Shown here piece by piece: positions 22,970 to 34,190 of a stretch of DNA of 64,000 bases. Every line of letters begins with the position of its first letter. Position 1 is the first letter of the stretch. Made by a program: the position numbers and the translations under genes. The DNA is taken from assembly GCF_037893015.1 (NCBI RefSeq), contig NC_133661.1:220862299-220926298 (forward strand), given 5' to 3'. Under the pieces are notes generated by a model. It worked only from the letters and a program-made list of their open reading frames with translations, was not told the DNA's origin and did not search any database. The DNA is from Macrotis lagotis. Taxonomy: Eukaryota; Chordata; Mammalia; Peramelemorphia; Peramelidae.

Positions 22970-23085
22970 AAAGCAAGTAATAAGCTTTTATTAAGTGTCT
23001 GCTACATTCTAGATACTGAGACAGTTGGTGGAAGTACAAAGACAAAAGTGAGATGGTCTCTGTCCTCAAGGAATTTAAGTCTCTT
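22970..23085 (+). mobile_element. Ancient interspersed repeat (as at 16405)
   Basis: It shows taagcttttattaagtgtct, then gatactgagacagttgg and tctctgtcctcaaggaattt, the same order as the longer copy at 16405. Confidence 0.55.
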
Positions 23086-23688
23086 ACAAACAGAGGAGTA
23101 GTGGCCAGGTAATGGAGTTTTGATCTAGAAGAATCACAGAATCACATATTAAAAATAGAGATAGTAAAGTATGTGGCCATCTACATATTTATCTAGTAGC
23201 AGAGGTAGAATTGAAATTCCATTTTTTTTTCTCAGAACAAGACCCAATAGGAAAACAGGAGTGGGAAGAATATGTGCTGCTAACAGCACAGATGGAAAGC
23301 TATCTGCTCTGAATATTCTGGTGATCTGATTGAATGTGAAGCATGGTTTGGTAATGGTTAGACTGGATTCATCATTCAAACAGGACTGCAAAATAGTGAG
23401 GACTTCAAAAAAAAGGTTATTATATCAGACATTTTTAACTTCCTGATAAGCTTGGAAGGATAAGAAGTACCTCAGGAGTCATTCTGTCTACACAGCAAGG
23501 TTTATGAGAGTTCTCTAGAATGTCTTCTTGATGAAATAGATCAGTAAGGGCATTCATGAATTAAAAAAAAAAAGCAAATGGTATTAACTGAAAGAATCAA
23601 AGAAGTGAACAAATAGGACCAGAGATATGAAGGGTAAGCAAGTTGCTTAAAATTACTAGATCTCATCTATAAAATTAGTAGGTTAGAC
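23086..23688. other. Unassigned; weak MIR-like piece near 23110-23220
   Basis: The stretch near tagcagaggtagaattga is MIR-like. Nothing else is seen. Confidence 0.35.
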
Positions 23689-23752
23689 AAATAGTAGCTA
23701 AGTGGTACAGGAAATAGAGCACTGGGCCTCAAGTCAAGAATACTCATCTTCT
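23689..23752 (+). mobile_element. RTE-tailed tRNA SINE, 5' half (split by the CDCA3 retrocopy)
   Basis: The tRNA-like head runs from gtagctaagtggtacaggaa to actcatcttct. Its continuation (gaatttcaaatctggtttca) lies at 24944, after the retrocopy. Confidence 0.85.
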
Positions 23753-23771
23753 AGAGAGAGCCAGGGGGCGT

Positions 23772-23786
23772 GGCGGGAGGTTTGAA
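23772..23786 (+). promoter_or_regulatory. CDE/CHR-like cell-cycle element in the retrocopy 5' end
   Basis: GGCGG, a 4-nt spacer and TTTGAA match the tandem CDE/CHR pattern that controls G2/M genes through DREAM and MMB. CDCA3 is known to belong to this class. It sits about 20 nt from the retrocopy's 5' end, so it was apparently transcribed in the parent. Activity here is not known. Confidence 0.55.
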
Positions 23787-24908
23787 CCCCAGCTTTGAGG
23801 AGTCGGGAGCGAATGTTAACAGATCCGCCAGAAAAGCCTGAACCGAGCCATGAGGATGGGGTCGGCCAAGAGCGTCCCAACCATCCCGGCCACCCCGGGC
23901 TGCCCCACGCCTCGCAACAAGCACCTGGCACACGTCACAGACCCGCATTCCCCCAAGCGCCGGCATCCTGTGCACCCCCATCCAGGTGAAGACCTCACCA
24001 CAACCAAGTCCCTCTGCCATGGAACAGCAGCAGGAAGTGGGGACCAAGGCTATGAAGCAACCCCAGGACTCAGATCCCCGTTCTCCCTCGTTTGGTATTA
24101 TCCAAACACCCATGAAAACCAGCACAGTAGACCCTCTTAGTGAGCAACTTAGTGAGGCCTTCGGGATTGAAGCCTCTAAATCAGAGCATTCCACTGAACT
24201 GGCCCTACCTGTGAAGCTTTCATCACAGCCTGAACAGGACCTGTCTCTGGATACTCCACTAGCCCTTGAACACCAGAAACTATTGACCTCCCTGAGCCAA
24301 ACTGAGGTTTCTGGCAAACAGGCAAATCCTACAGAAGTAACAGAACAGCCTCCAGCTGTTCGAATGACCAGCCAGGACTCAGACAAATTCTTGAGAAGCT
24401 CTGATACTCCTTGTTCCTCAGGTTCTAGGCCTCCTAGAAGGAAGCCCGCTGGCAAGGTCCTAGGGAGATCACCGCTCACCACCCTGCAGGATGATAATTC
24501 CCCTGGTCCTCTATGCCTCGGCAGAGTAAACACACCACAGTGCTGAATGAGAATGTGGGAGAACGCAAGGAAGGAGCTATTCTGGGAACTGGACACCCTC
24601 TGAAGATCACTGGATGGGCCTGGGATCAGGGTCACAACAAAGAAAATCAGCATTGTCCCCTTGGTGGAGAACTAGAACCTCATTCTCTCTACTCCTGAAA
24701 TTATGCTGCTTCATTTTATCTCCTCCCTTAATAGCCCAGAGATGTACCTATTTATTCATCTTGCCTTCCCACAAAACTGAGGTAATCCCTTCTGAAAAGA
24801 GGGCATCTTTTGTCAATCATTATCTCTATGCTTCCCTTATCTCTGCAGTCCAGATAATTCCTTCATCCCCACTTGGACAGTGTGAATTTGATGTATGATT
24901 TCTTTTAT

Positions 24909-24914
24909 ATTAAA
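24909..24914 (+). terminator. Retrocopy polyadenylation signal ATTAAA
   Basis: Common ATTAAA variant about 10 nt upstream of the remaining A-tract. Confidence 0.8.
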
Positions 24915-24943
24915 GACAATGTTAAAAAAAATACTCATCTTCT

Positions 24944-25125
24944 GAATTTCAAATCTGGTTTCAAAAACTGACCAATTGTGTGACTTTGGGTAAATCTCTG
25001 AAACTTTTTTACCTCAGTTCATCTGTGAAAATAAGCTGGAGAAGGAAATAACAAACTACTCCAGAAACCCCCAAAAAGAGTCAGAAAGAGTCAGACATGA
25101 ATGAAACCACACAGCAACAGCAACA
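24944..25125 (+). mobile_element. RTE-tailed tRNA SINE, 3' part (continues 23689-23752)
   Basis: It shows tgtgtgactttgggtaaatc, the ggagaaggaaataacaaact block and an RTE-like end (gagtcagacatgaatgaaac) with a (aac)n tail. Confidence 0.88.
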
Positions 25126-25388
25126 AAAACAAAGTCAGACAAAATTGTCTTTATAGTCATTTCTCACTTTAATAACTAAAGTAAAAATAAAGTTAAATAC
25201 AAATTATTTCAAAATCCCTAAGCTTATGGATCAGGAGGGCCAGATTCTCTGCCTCAGCTCTTGTGAAAATGAAATGGAAAAATCATTGTAAAAGTGTTAT
25301 GAGAAAGATATAAACAAAACATATAGTGTAGTTCAATAAATACTTGCAAATGGATTGGCTAAAGAACTGGTCAAGAATACATAGTCCT
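25126..25388. other. Unassigned sequence
   Basis: Nothing recognised. Confidence 0.35.
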
Positions 25389-25551
25389 TGGGGCAGCTAG
25401 GTGGTGCTAGTAGATAGAGCACTGGCCCTGGAGTCAGGAGGACCTGAGTTCAAATCCAGCCTCAAACAATAATTACCTAGCTATGTGGCCTTGGGCAAGC
25501 CATTTAACCCCACTTACCTTGCAAAAACCTAACCCAAAAAACCCTAAAAAA
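25389..25551 (+). mobile_element. WSINE1-type SINE
   Basis: Sense copy with a 16-bp TSD with one mismatch (25373-25388 and 25552-25567, aagaatac[a/g]tagtcct). Confidence 0.95.
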
Positions 25552-25614
25552 AAGAATACGTAGTCCTAAGAAAAATGATTTCATCCAGAAAATAATTATT
25601 AGAAGTATATGTAA

Positions 25615-25662
25615 ATACACACACACACATACACACAGACACACACACATATGTATATATCT
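25615..25662. repeat. (CA)n-rich microsatellite
   Basis: Imperfect acac runs with atac interruptions. Confidence 0.8.
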
Positions 25663-25689
25663 GAGTCTAATGTTAACTATCTTTTAGGG

Positions 25690-25860
25690 TGGTTGAAGGG
25701 AGGAAAGAAAAAACGAAAATTTGCATGATAATATTTTTTTGTATATTTGAAAGGAATAGTAAGCTATACATAGTAGTGCAATCATTTTTTTCTTGTATTA
25801 TGTTATAGAAATGCTTGTTTTATTCCATAAAATTAAAATAAATAAGTTTAAGAATAAACT
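25690..25860 (+). mobile_element. Possible ancient LINE 3' end
   Basis: The piece atgttatagaaatgcttgtt followed by a kataaaat-type A-rich end resembles an old marsupial L1 3' end. Weak. Confidence 0.35.
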
Positions 25861-26984
25861 AGGGAGAAAAGAATACACAGTCCTCTCACTAAACAGGACA
25901 CATTGGATAATTTTCTGGACCCAGTGACATTTTCTTCTTATGGATCTGAGAATTATTCTCAACTCAGAGTATAAATAGATCTTCATTCAAAATAGATATT
26001 TAATAATTGATTGACTTCAATGGTTCACCAAGTCATCAATCTAAAGTGGTTACATTGTGTAAATAGGAATCAAAGGAAACACAAATATGCAAAACAGATA
26101 GGTACATAAAAGAAACAAAAGACCTAGGGAGAAAAGAGAATTGTTTTTTGCAGGTCAGAGAGAGGAAAGATAGCCTCCACCCTCCAAAATTTTGGGGGAT
26201 TTAATGACATATTCTGAGAATCATACCCAAAGACTAGAAATGAAGCTGTATACAAACACAATCATTTTGCTAATTCTATGAAAGTAAAGCTTGCTAGAAG
26301 ACTTCTGAGAATCTATTTTGTCTTTGGTTGACTGAATTGATTGGATGTTTTTTGGAAACCATGAATTTCCAGGGGTTTTTTTTGGTCATGTGGTGACCAA
26401 CTGTGAAAAGAGATTTGGTGTGAAGTTGTTATATTTTTCACCTTTTTCCATAACACCAAGACAGGGTTGAGAATGCAATGACTGGTACTCTCTTGACTGG
26501 GACTCTCCAGGTGACATTATATGATTTCAGTGAGGGGGTGGGGAAGAATAGTGTTTTCTCTGGGTTGATATCATGGCAACCTCATTCATGTGGCTTTTAG
26601 CACCAGAGCCACAACAAGGTAAACTTGAACTGAAGGCCTCTGGGTGTCTTTGTTTCTTAGAAATTGTTCTTTCTTGATTTTGTGTGAACATATATCTTTT
26701 GAAATTCTTATCTAGGATTAATTGTGTTAATTACATTGTATCATATGTCTAAAGGTAAAAGAAACTTAATTTGTGGAATTATTACAATCCAATTAAAAAA
26801 AATTATTGAGCCCCTTGCTATTTATAAAAGAGAAAACTTAGAACAGTGTCTCTAGGCCTTGGATTCAGAATAGACATGCATTCAAATCCTGAAGCTGACA
26901 TTTACTGGATTTTGATTTAATAGAAATAAGTAATTACTGAGTGAGGGAACTCCCCCTAAAATTCAAGTTGTTATCTTTTCTGTA
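25861..26984. other. Unassigned sequence
   Basis: About 1.1 kb with no recognisable repeat, exon or RNA. The longest open stretches are short and featureless. Confidence 0.4.
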
Positions 26985-27115
26985 CCTTACAATCCTATTG
27001 AATTTCCTAAGAACTGAGAGGCTAAATGATTTTCCTTGGGTTACATAACCAATGTGTATCAAAGGTGTATCTTGAACTCAGGTTTCCCTGGATTCAAGGC
27101 TATCTCTGTTATCTT
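26985..27115 (-). mobile_element. MIR SINE remnant
   Basis: Antisense MIR order: agaggctaaatgattttcct, then cttgaactcaggtttccctg. Confidence 0.65.
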
Positions 27116-27124
27116 TCTTCTCCA

Positions 27125-27255
27125 TTTTTTTTAATGATACCTTTAGTATTTAAATCACATTTATTTTAAAATATATTCTCCTACTTTTCTTTAAGCAACC
27201 TATCCCTTGTATTAAAAATAAAAAAAAAAAACCAGAACAGCAAAATTAAACATGT
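27125..27255 (-). mobile_element. Possible antisense LINE 3' end
   Basis: The ttaaatcacatttattttaa start with the downstream aatcaaaat-free A-rich end resembles a marsupial LINE 3' terminus that is also seen in part at 37865-38010. Weak. Confidence 0.35.
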
Positions 27256-27974
27256 TACCCACACATAAGATTATAAATTAGATTTGCTAATATGCTTTAA
27301 TAGAGGGGGTTTTCAATTTCTTCAATTTAAATCATCAGGAACTTATTCTACATCTAGATGTTCCAGGAACAAAGATGAAAAGATAATCCTTGATTTCAAA
27401 TACTTTAGATTCTTCTGAGATTGTTGATGAGGAATCTCTATAACAACATATCAAAAACCTAAAAGTGATCAAATCACAGTGATTTCCTCTTCTCCCCACC
27501 TTAAAAAGAGTATTGTGTGTCATGATAGAAATCATATATGATTTCTTTATAATTCAAAGCACGTGACTTTATATGTTTTTTGAGTCAGATTGTAGTATGG
27601 AAATAAAACCACTGATTGTGTGACTAGGCCTTTGTATATCTATAGTATATGTATTTGAATACATACATACATATATACACACATACACATATATTTAGGC
27701 ATATATCTATCTCTGTATCTCTTCATCTCTATTTATGTAAATATGCACTTCTATGACAAGTTTCATGAATTATTCTAGTTTTATGTCATAACCTGGTAAT
27801 AGATATTCTGCAACCCCTTGGTTTTTCCTGTGTAGACATTTAGTACAATTTTTAAAAATTATAGCTCTTTTTCCACAGGCATGTCACATTTTGAGGTATG
27901 ATGCAGCCAGCATGGTGTCATTATTCTACTGGGACAGCTGAAGGACCTTACCCTACATGGGAATACCTAATATT
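27256..27974. other. Unassigned; short (ATAC)-rich tract near 27655-27700
   Basis: Nothing else is recognised in this stretch. Confidence 0.4.
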
Positions 27975-28115
27975 GTATATCACTGGATCATAAAATTTTA
28001 CACTTGATTGAATGGTAGAGATCATTTTGCACAGTTCTTTATTTTATACAAGAGAAAACTAAGATTTAGGAAGTTTAAGTGATATACTGGAGGTCATAGA
28101 ATAAATTCTCATTCA
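27975..28115 (-). mobile_element. MIR-like SINE remnant
   Basis: The order gaatggtagagatcattttg, ttattttatacaagagaaaact, ggaagtttaagtgatatact fits antisense MIR in diverged form. Confidence 0.5.
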
Positions 28116-28289
28116 TACCCTTGAAAATAACTTTCTGGATCTTTTCCAGGAACAAATGGTGAATGATTAGAGAAAGAATATCAATGCTAACAACAGCATC
28201 AAGTTTTAGAATGACTAATAGAAACAGTACTGAGGGAATACTTTCTAAAGCTATGCCTCCCACCCTCCCATGTTCCTTGAATACATGAG

Positions 28290-28625
28290 TCTGGAGGATT
28301 TAATTAAAGAAGGAAGCAATGATGATAAACACCACAGTTAAGAAAATGTTAAATCAAGCTTATCATTGTTTTCTGAGGGAAGGCACAGATTAAGCAAAGT
28401 GAGGTAATTTGAGTTAATGAAGTTTGATTCTAATCATCCAGATCAATTAAGCTTCAAGTGCCTAGTTGGGTTCCTATTCTATGACTTTCACAAGGAACTG
28501 CTGTTTATAAACAGGGAGGAGTTAATTGAGAAGATGTGGAAAACAGAGGGTAACATAACCAATTGTGGCTATTATGGAGAACTTCATATTGTGTCTTTCA
28601 CGTCTGAAATTGAGGGAAAGGAGAA
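28290..28625. other. Candidate conserved non-coding stretch
   Basis: Repeat-free, AT-rich sequence with homeodomain-like TAATT cores and a perfect 14-bp palindrome ctgtttataaacag (28501-28514) that contains FOX-like TGTTTA. A 95-codon open stretch (28417-28704) overlaps it but has no recognised domain. Conservation is a guess from appearance. Confidence 0.25.
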
Positions 28626-28829
28626 AGGGACTCAACTCCTGCTCTACTTCAAACCTTTCTTGGTGCACAGGTCATTACCAAACCAAAGAAATACTTTGAT
28701 CTAATTATCAATCATGAGAACTTCCTCATTTGACTAAGTGGAGGAAACCTGACTTCAAGTCATATAAAAAAAATAGAACCTAATTTACAGAAATGTCAAT
28801 GTCATTTGGATAGTTTAGGGTAATTGTCC

Positions 28830-28970
28830 ATGTTGGTTTTATTCTTACTCTGATACTGCCTAGCCATGTGGCTTTGGGCAAGTTACATCACCATTTTTAG
28901 GTCTTAGTTGCTTCCCACCTAAAATCAAGAATTTTGTCTAGTTATTGTCTAAGGCCTCCTTGCCTTGTTT
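28830..28970 (+). mobile_element. MIR SINE remnant
   Basis: Sense MIR core: cctagccatgtggctttggg, caagttacatcacc, then ttgtctaaggcctccttgcc. Confidence 0.65.
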
Positions 28971-29007
28971 AGTAAATGACTTGTCATGATATAGATGGTA
29001 TTCTAAG

Positions 29008-29277
29008 TTTTGTTGTTGTTGCTCAATTGTTTCAATCATGTCTGACTCTGTGATCCTGCTTGGCCTTTTCTTGGCAAAGATTTGGAATGGTTTGCCATAG
29101 CCTTCTCAAGTTTATTTTTATAGATAAGGAAACTGAGAAATAAGGAAAATAAGGTTAAGTGATTTGGCCAGGATCACATAGCTAAAATGTGTGTGAGGTC
29201 AGATTTGAGCTCAGGAAGATGAGTCTTTCTGACTCCAGAACCAACACTCTATCTGTTGAACTATTTAACTGTCCCAA
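29008..29277 (-). mobile_element. RTE-tailed tRNA SINE, antisense
   Basis: RTE-like end first (ttgttgttgctcaattgtttc, tcatgtctgactctgtgatc), then ggaatggtttgccatagcc, and the tRNA-like head at the right (tctgttgaactatttaactg). Confidence 0.85.
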
Positions 29278-29369
29278 GACTTCCCTATACTCCTAAAATT
29301 CTGCCACACCATTTTAATTTTCCCTTATATCTTTTGAAAGATGATAGGATGTCAGATTAGAGCTACATA

Positions 29370-29525
29370 GGACATTATAGCTTATGAGCCCAATCTTCTC
29401 ATTTTGTAGATAAGAAAGATGGAGACACTCAGAGGTTAAATTACTTGCTTAGAGTTTCATAACTAGAAAGTAACTGAATTTAGACCTGAACTCAAGTCTT
29501 CTTGTGCTCTATCAACTATGTCATA
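29370..29525 (-). mobile_element. MIR SINE remnant
   Basis: Antisense MIR order: ctcattttgtagataagaaa, cagaggttaaattacttgct, then gacctgaactcaagtcttct. Confidence 0.65.
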
Positions 29526-29567
29526 CTATGTCTCAAAGTTGTGATTGCATATGGGGGTGGGGTAGGA

Positions 29568-29569
<2 letters not shown>

Positions 29570-29608
<39 letters not shown>
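29570..29608. repeat. (TG)n microsatellite
   Basis: About 19 uninterrupted GT units. Confidence 0.97.
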
Positions 29609-29609
<1 letters not shown>

Positions 29610-29611
<2 letters not shown>

Positions 29612-30674
29612 GGGCCCAAGTAAGAAGAGTAAAATGAAAGTCTTCTATCTATTCCATGCCAAAACACAAGTGGAAACTGTCTTCCTAAAGGTTAGAAATA
29701 GTTGTTTCTTCCCTTTCCCTAAAAGACAAATAGGAAGTTACTATTACCTGGAAGTCACATCTGAAAAACTACCTGCCACAGGCATAACAGATTCCAAACA
29801 TTGTTGGGAATGAAATATTGCTTTGATATCCACCTGTCTTTAATACTTCTAGTACTGACTTCTAGTACCCATAAACCTGGAAATCCTGGTTCTCCTAACC
29901 CAGTCAGTTCCATGTCCCTCCCTGTATTGTTGAAATTCTCTATTCTGAAGTTATCAACCACACTGCCCAAAGCTCCCAAGTGGAGCAGAATCAAATTGAA
30001 ATATAATTGGGAAATATTTAAGAAAATAAATAAAAATACAATAGAACATTAAATGTTAATATATAATTTTCTAAGTAAATATGTACTTGCAATTATACTT
30101 GTGCACCATTTAGTGACCCTCTTTTCTATTTGCTTTTGATACTCCTCCACCATTTCCCTTCATCTTCTTGAATTTTACTTTTTCCTTGTGCCTGTGTTAA
30201 AACTGTATCTTATTCTGGTCATCTTGACTACCCCCCACCTCCAACACCCATCACAAACACACACATACACTCATACTTCTATGGTATGTATGGTAAGTAA
30301 ATTTGTAAGTAACCAGTATGAAGAAGAAGTAACAGGACAAAATATTGAAAAGGAGAAGCTGGAAGTCACATAAAATTGTCCCAAAGATCAAAGGAACATA
30401 ATTTACAAATTGTTTCTTATATCAAGTAAAATTCACATCCTGCCAATATGTGCTGAATCAGCAGAAACCATTTAGGTGCTGTGCAGTCATGGCCCTATTT
30501 AAATCTCTGACAAGTTTCAGACATCCACTGCAAGATTAGCAAAAGTTTCAAAAGTGCTGATAATTTTAAGATGATGAGTGTATATTAACTTTAAAGTTTT
30601 ACTGACAATTCTGAAATGATTTGGATATATCAGTGAATTAATCCTAATGTGTAGATAAGAGTCTGTTTTCCCAA
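29610..30674. other. Unassigned sequence
   Basis: Contains short open stretches up to 100 codons without a domain. No repeats recognised. Confidence 0.4.
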
Positions 30675-30985
30675 AAAAGGTAAACTAGGTAGGTGATGAA
30701 GTGAATAAAGCCTGACCTGGAATCAGGAAGACTCATCTTTTTGAGTTTGAATCTGGCTTTAGATATATTTATTAGCTGTGTGTTCCTGGGTAACTCACTT
30801 AATCCTGTTTGCCTTGGATTCCTCATCTGTAAAATAAGCTTGCAAGGAAATGGCAAACCATTCTGGCTTCTTTGTCAAAAAACAAAACAAAACAAAAAAA
30901 AACCACCAAAAACCAAAAAATCAAACCCAAATGGGATCACAAAGAGTCATTCAGAACTGAAAGACTGACTGAATGTTCAAAAAAA
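30675..30985 (+). mobile_element. RTE-tailed tRNA SINE with expanded A-rich interior
   Basis: Sense copy: aggtaggtgatgaagtgaat, then taactcacttaatcctgttt, gcaaggaaatggcaaacca, a local (AAAAC)n-like expansion at 30878-30925, and the RTE-like cacaaagagtcattcagaac end. Confidence 0.85.
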
Positions 30986-31053
30986 AAAATCTTTAAAAAT
31001 AGACTTCAAATTTCTACTCTCTACTTCCCCCTCCTCCACTCCAACACTCTTCC

Positions 31054-32013
31054 TTTTTTTAAAAAAAATATTTTATTTGTTTGCCAATTACATACATGAG
31101 TAGTTTCTACCTATATTTTTTGGTAAGGTTTTAAATTTTACACTTTTTCTCCCATCCTCTTTTCCCTCCCCCCCCCCCACAGAAGGCGGTCTGATAATCT
31201 TTAAATTGTTTCCATACTATACAGTGATCAAAATTGAATATATTGAGAAAGAAATCATATCCTTGAGGAGAAAATAAAATATTAGAGATAGCAAAATTAT
31301 GTAGTACATAAGACACTCATTTTAAAAATTGAAGATAGTAGACTTTGGTCTTTGTTTAAACTCCACAGTTCTTTCTCTGAATACAGATGGTATTCTCTGT
31401 CATAGGTACACTAAAATTGTCTGTGATCATTGCATTGATGAAATGAGCAAGTCCATTAAGGTTGATCATCACCCCCATGCTGCTGTTAGGGTATACAATG
31501 TTCTTCTGGCTCTACTCTTCATGCCCAACATCAGTTCATGCAAGTTTTTCCAGTCTTCTCTGAAATTCCTTCCTGTAAGGGACTGTTGTGTGTGGTAATA
31601 CTGTAAACTTTCATCACCTGGTGTCCTCAAGCACCAGGGCCTTATTTCACAGGTTGATTGTAGAGTGCCATGGGAGTAGGAGTGGACCAGAGACTGGGGA
31701 GGATATTTAAGCACTTGTATTTGGTTTAATAAATGGAGAACTTGGAGATCTTGGAGTACTAGGAGAACTTTAAGGAGAACTTGTTATTCTTGTCTCCCTT
31801 GTCTCCTGCCCTTCAACTTTTGCCCGGGTAAGGATAAGCTAGCCAGCAAGAACCTAACACTTCCTGAGCAGCTAGTCTAACAGGAACTTCACACTATCCC
31901 TCTTGGTTTCTAATAGAACAATAGTGTTCCATAACACACCACAATGTGTTCAACCATTCTCAGATTGATGGACATTCACTTGATTTCCAATTCTTTGCTA
32001 CCACAAACATGAC
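31054..32013 (-). mobile_element. 5'-truncated antisense L1, interrupted by a solo LTR
   Basis: The L1 3' UTR begins just right of 31054 (tttaaaaa-rich tail), with the antisense C-run and acagaaggcggtctgat of the same L1 lineage as the copy at 1-3346. It ends in the ORF2 C-terminus. A 13-bp TSD with one mismatch flanks it (ccaacactcttcc 31041-31053; ccagcactcttcc 32014-32026). Without the LTR it is about 640 bp. Confidence 0.93.
31574..31893 (+). mobile_element. Solo LTR of an endogenous retrovirus (fossil)
   Basis: It runs TGTAAG...TTCACA, with a TATA-like atatttaa and an AATAAA-type signal in the expected order, so orientation is +. The flanks fit a diverged 6-bp duplication (ccttcc / ctatcc), as for ERVK-like insertions, but the family is not certain. 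It lies inside an L1 copy and is therefore younger than that copy. No internal viral genes are present. Confidence 0.75.
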
Positions 32014-32026
32014 CCAGCACTCTTCC

Positions 32027-33079
32027 ATCTTCATCGATCCTGTGCTTCCTATTCCTCCCAACTTTAATCCATAAATATATGAGTAATACTCTTTGACTCT
32101 CCTCCTCCCCATTCTACCTGCCTCCCTTCACCATTCCACTTCTATCTCCTTCATTATTTGTCTGTTTCTTCTATGACTTATTAAAGTGTGATTGCAGTCC
32201 CATTTCTTACTGCCACCTTGGTTTTTCCTAGTGAGTTCACAAAGAACTTGGTATGCCTGCCCCAATTTCATAAATTATCAATTAAATGCCATTCCCAAGT
32301 TTCCAAAAAATCATTTATGGAACTTCAGACCTGGTTGCTGTTGGTTCTGATAAATGGGTAAGAGGGATAGAATAGATGGTTTCTTTGGTTCCAAAGATTG
32401 ATGGCTCACATTTGACAAACTAAGACTAATGTTCTTGGGTATAAATAGATCAATGTATTTGTTTCATTTTAATTTCCTTTTTTACTGCAAATTTAAGAAA
32501 CAAAAATTTCAATGAAAAAAGAAGAGTAGAAAATGAAGACTGAATGTGAAATTGTGACTTTCTATTACCCAGTTTGACCCCCATAGGTCATCCTCTGTGA
32601 ACATTTCCTCACTTTCCTACAGAATTGTAATGATTTCCTCTGACTGCTTTATACTGGCCATGTTGATTTAGAAGTTTGTTCTGTGTGATGATAACAAGAC
32701 TTACAAAAAGACTACTTGTTGAACTCTAAATGTTGATGATACAAGGTGTCACACTAAGTAGAAGAGGAACTTCCCAGTTGATAGATATCACCTGGATGCA
32801 GTTTTCAAGAAGAGATGTAACTCTAGCTAAGCAGGTGAAAGAGGGAAGGCTCTTTCCTTATCCAAATATGTCCAGGTGGAGTGTATACTTCTTTATGTGA
32901 ATTTGTACCAAATGCTCCTGACTACCTTACCTCTCCTTTTGTGTTTCTTTTCCTCTAGCAGTGATTTCCTGACTATCAAAAGATTCTGCAGTGAAGGTCT
33001 ATGAGTTGTGGCCACAAGGATTATACCTACCAGAGAGATTGAAGAGATTGACAAGATTTGGTCTTTTTCCTTGATTGAT
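32027..33079. other. Unassigned sequence
   Basis: No gene or repeat recognised, apart from a pyrimidine-rich piece at 32085-32150. Confidence 0.4.
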
Positions 33080-34190
33080 TGATGAGCAGCATTGTCTCGA
33101 ATTACATCAAATTATGATTATAATCATTTTTTACCTTCCCTCCTTTTCAAGTATCTTTCAAGTACACACAATCCTCCTCATGAGTAAAAGTATCATCCAA
33201 AGTCATATAATTTCTTGAACTATTTTACCTCTCCCCCAGGCCTATTTTCTCCCACACTTTACTTCACCCCCTCCCCACCCAGGGTACTTAACCCCTTGTT
33301 AAGTGAAGCACAGGATTAAGTCTAACCCTGATCTAATTAACTGTAAGAATCTTAAAGATCTCTACATACTGGGAGGCTCTGGAGGTCTCACCTGAGAACT
33401 TTACAAATTATCACAAGTTACTGGGAGACACTGATCAGGACTTCACAGTTTATGATGTCCTCATTAGCCAAGGTGCTAAGCAGAGTAGAATTAAAGTGGC
33501 TCAAAGTATAATGAGACATTTGAGTTTAAAGTTAACACTCCTGCAAATTTTCTTCAGGGCTTTTTGGCTCAAACATGGTGATGTTACCTTGGACCTCTTC
33601 ATTGGAGAGATAAGACCCAACTATACCCAAATCCTTAGAGTCCATTCTCTTGAATTATATTTGACCCTTTAATTATCCTAAGATAAGTAAAGTTCTAAAG
33701 AATCAGAAGTGTTATATCTTCCCTTTTAGGGTGGTACATAATTGATGGTCTTGACCAACATTTGTTTTGTTTTGAGTTTTTTCCCTTCCCCTTTTCCTTT
33801 ACCTTTGTTATGCAACTCTTGAATCATGTATTTGGTGATTGAATTCTCTGTTCAGTTCTGGTCTTTGTGGCATAAAACTCTGGAAGTCCTCTATTTAGTC
33901 GAACATCCATCATTTTCCCTGACAGTATATGCTGAATTTTGCAGAGTAGTACATTTCTGTGTATAATTCCAGGTCCTTTGCTCTTTGATATATGGTATTC
34001 CAGGTCTTCCTATCCTTTAATGTTGAGACTGATAGGTCCTGTGTAAGTCTAATTGTGTTTCCTTTGCATTTTAAATGATTTCTCTTTTCTACTTTCAGTA
34101 TTCTCTCCTTTGAGAGTTCTGGAATTTGGCTATAATGGCCCTTGAAGTTTTCTTCCTGGGGTCTTTCTGGAGGGGTTCTGTGAATTCTTT

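Larger units (their letters stand above)
23753..24929 (+). pseudogene. CDCA3P: CDCA3 (TOME-1) processed pseudogene, full-length mRNA copy
   Basis: CDCA3 is an F-box-like cell-cycle protein that acts at mitotic entry. This intronless copy starts with a GC-rich 5' UTR. The start region, read from the ATG at 23856, gives MGSAKSVP and NKHLAHV. Further on the middle frame (23986-24546) gives QDSDPRSPSFGI, TPMKTS and LGRSPLTTLQDDNSPG, and the last frame (24513-24698) gives ENVGERKEGAILGTG and KENQHCPL, all in the order of CDCA3. Two frameshifts, near 23957-23965 and near 24515-24535, separate these parts, so no full protein can be made. The 3' UTR carries an ATTAAA signal (24909) and an A-tract. 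A 14-bp TSD (aatactcatcttct, 23739-23752 and 24930-24943) shows L1-type retrotransposition. It is recognised from similarity to the human protein; parent and age are not determined. Confidence 0.95.

Noticed and set aside
23751-24653. 300-codon minus-strand open frame
   Set aside because: Antisense shadow of the CDCA3 retrocopy, whose coding strand is clearly +. No similarity to known proteins on the minus strand.
28417-28704. 95-codon + strand open frame
   Set aside because: No recognised domain, no splice or promoter context; AT-rich chance frame, though the region is listed as a candidate conserved stretch.
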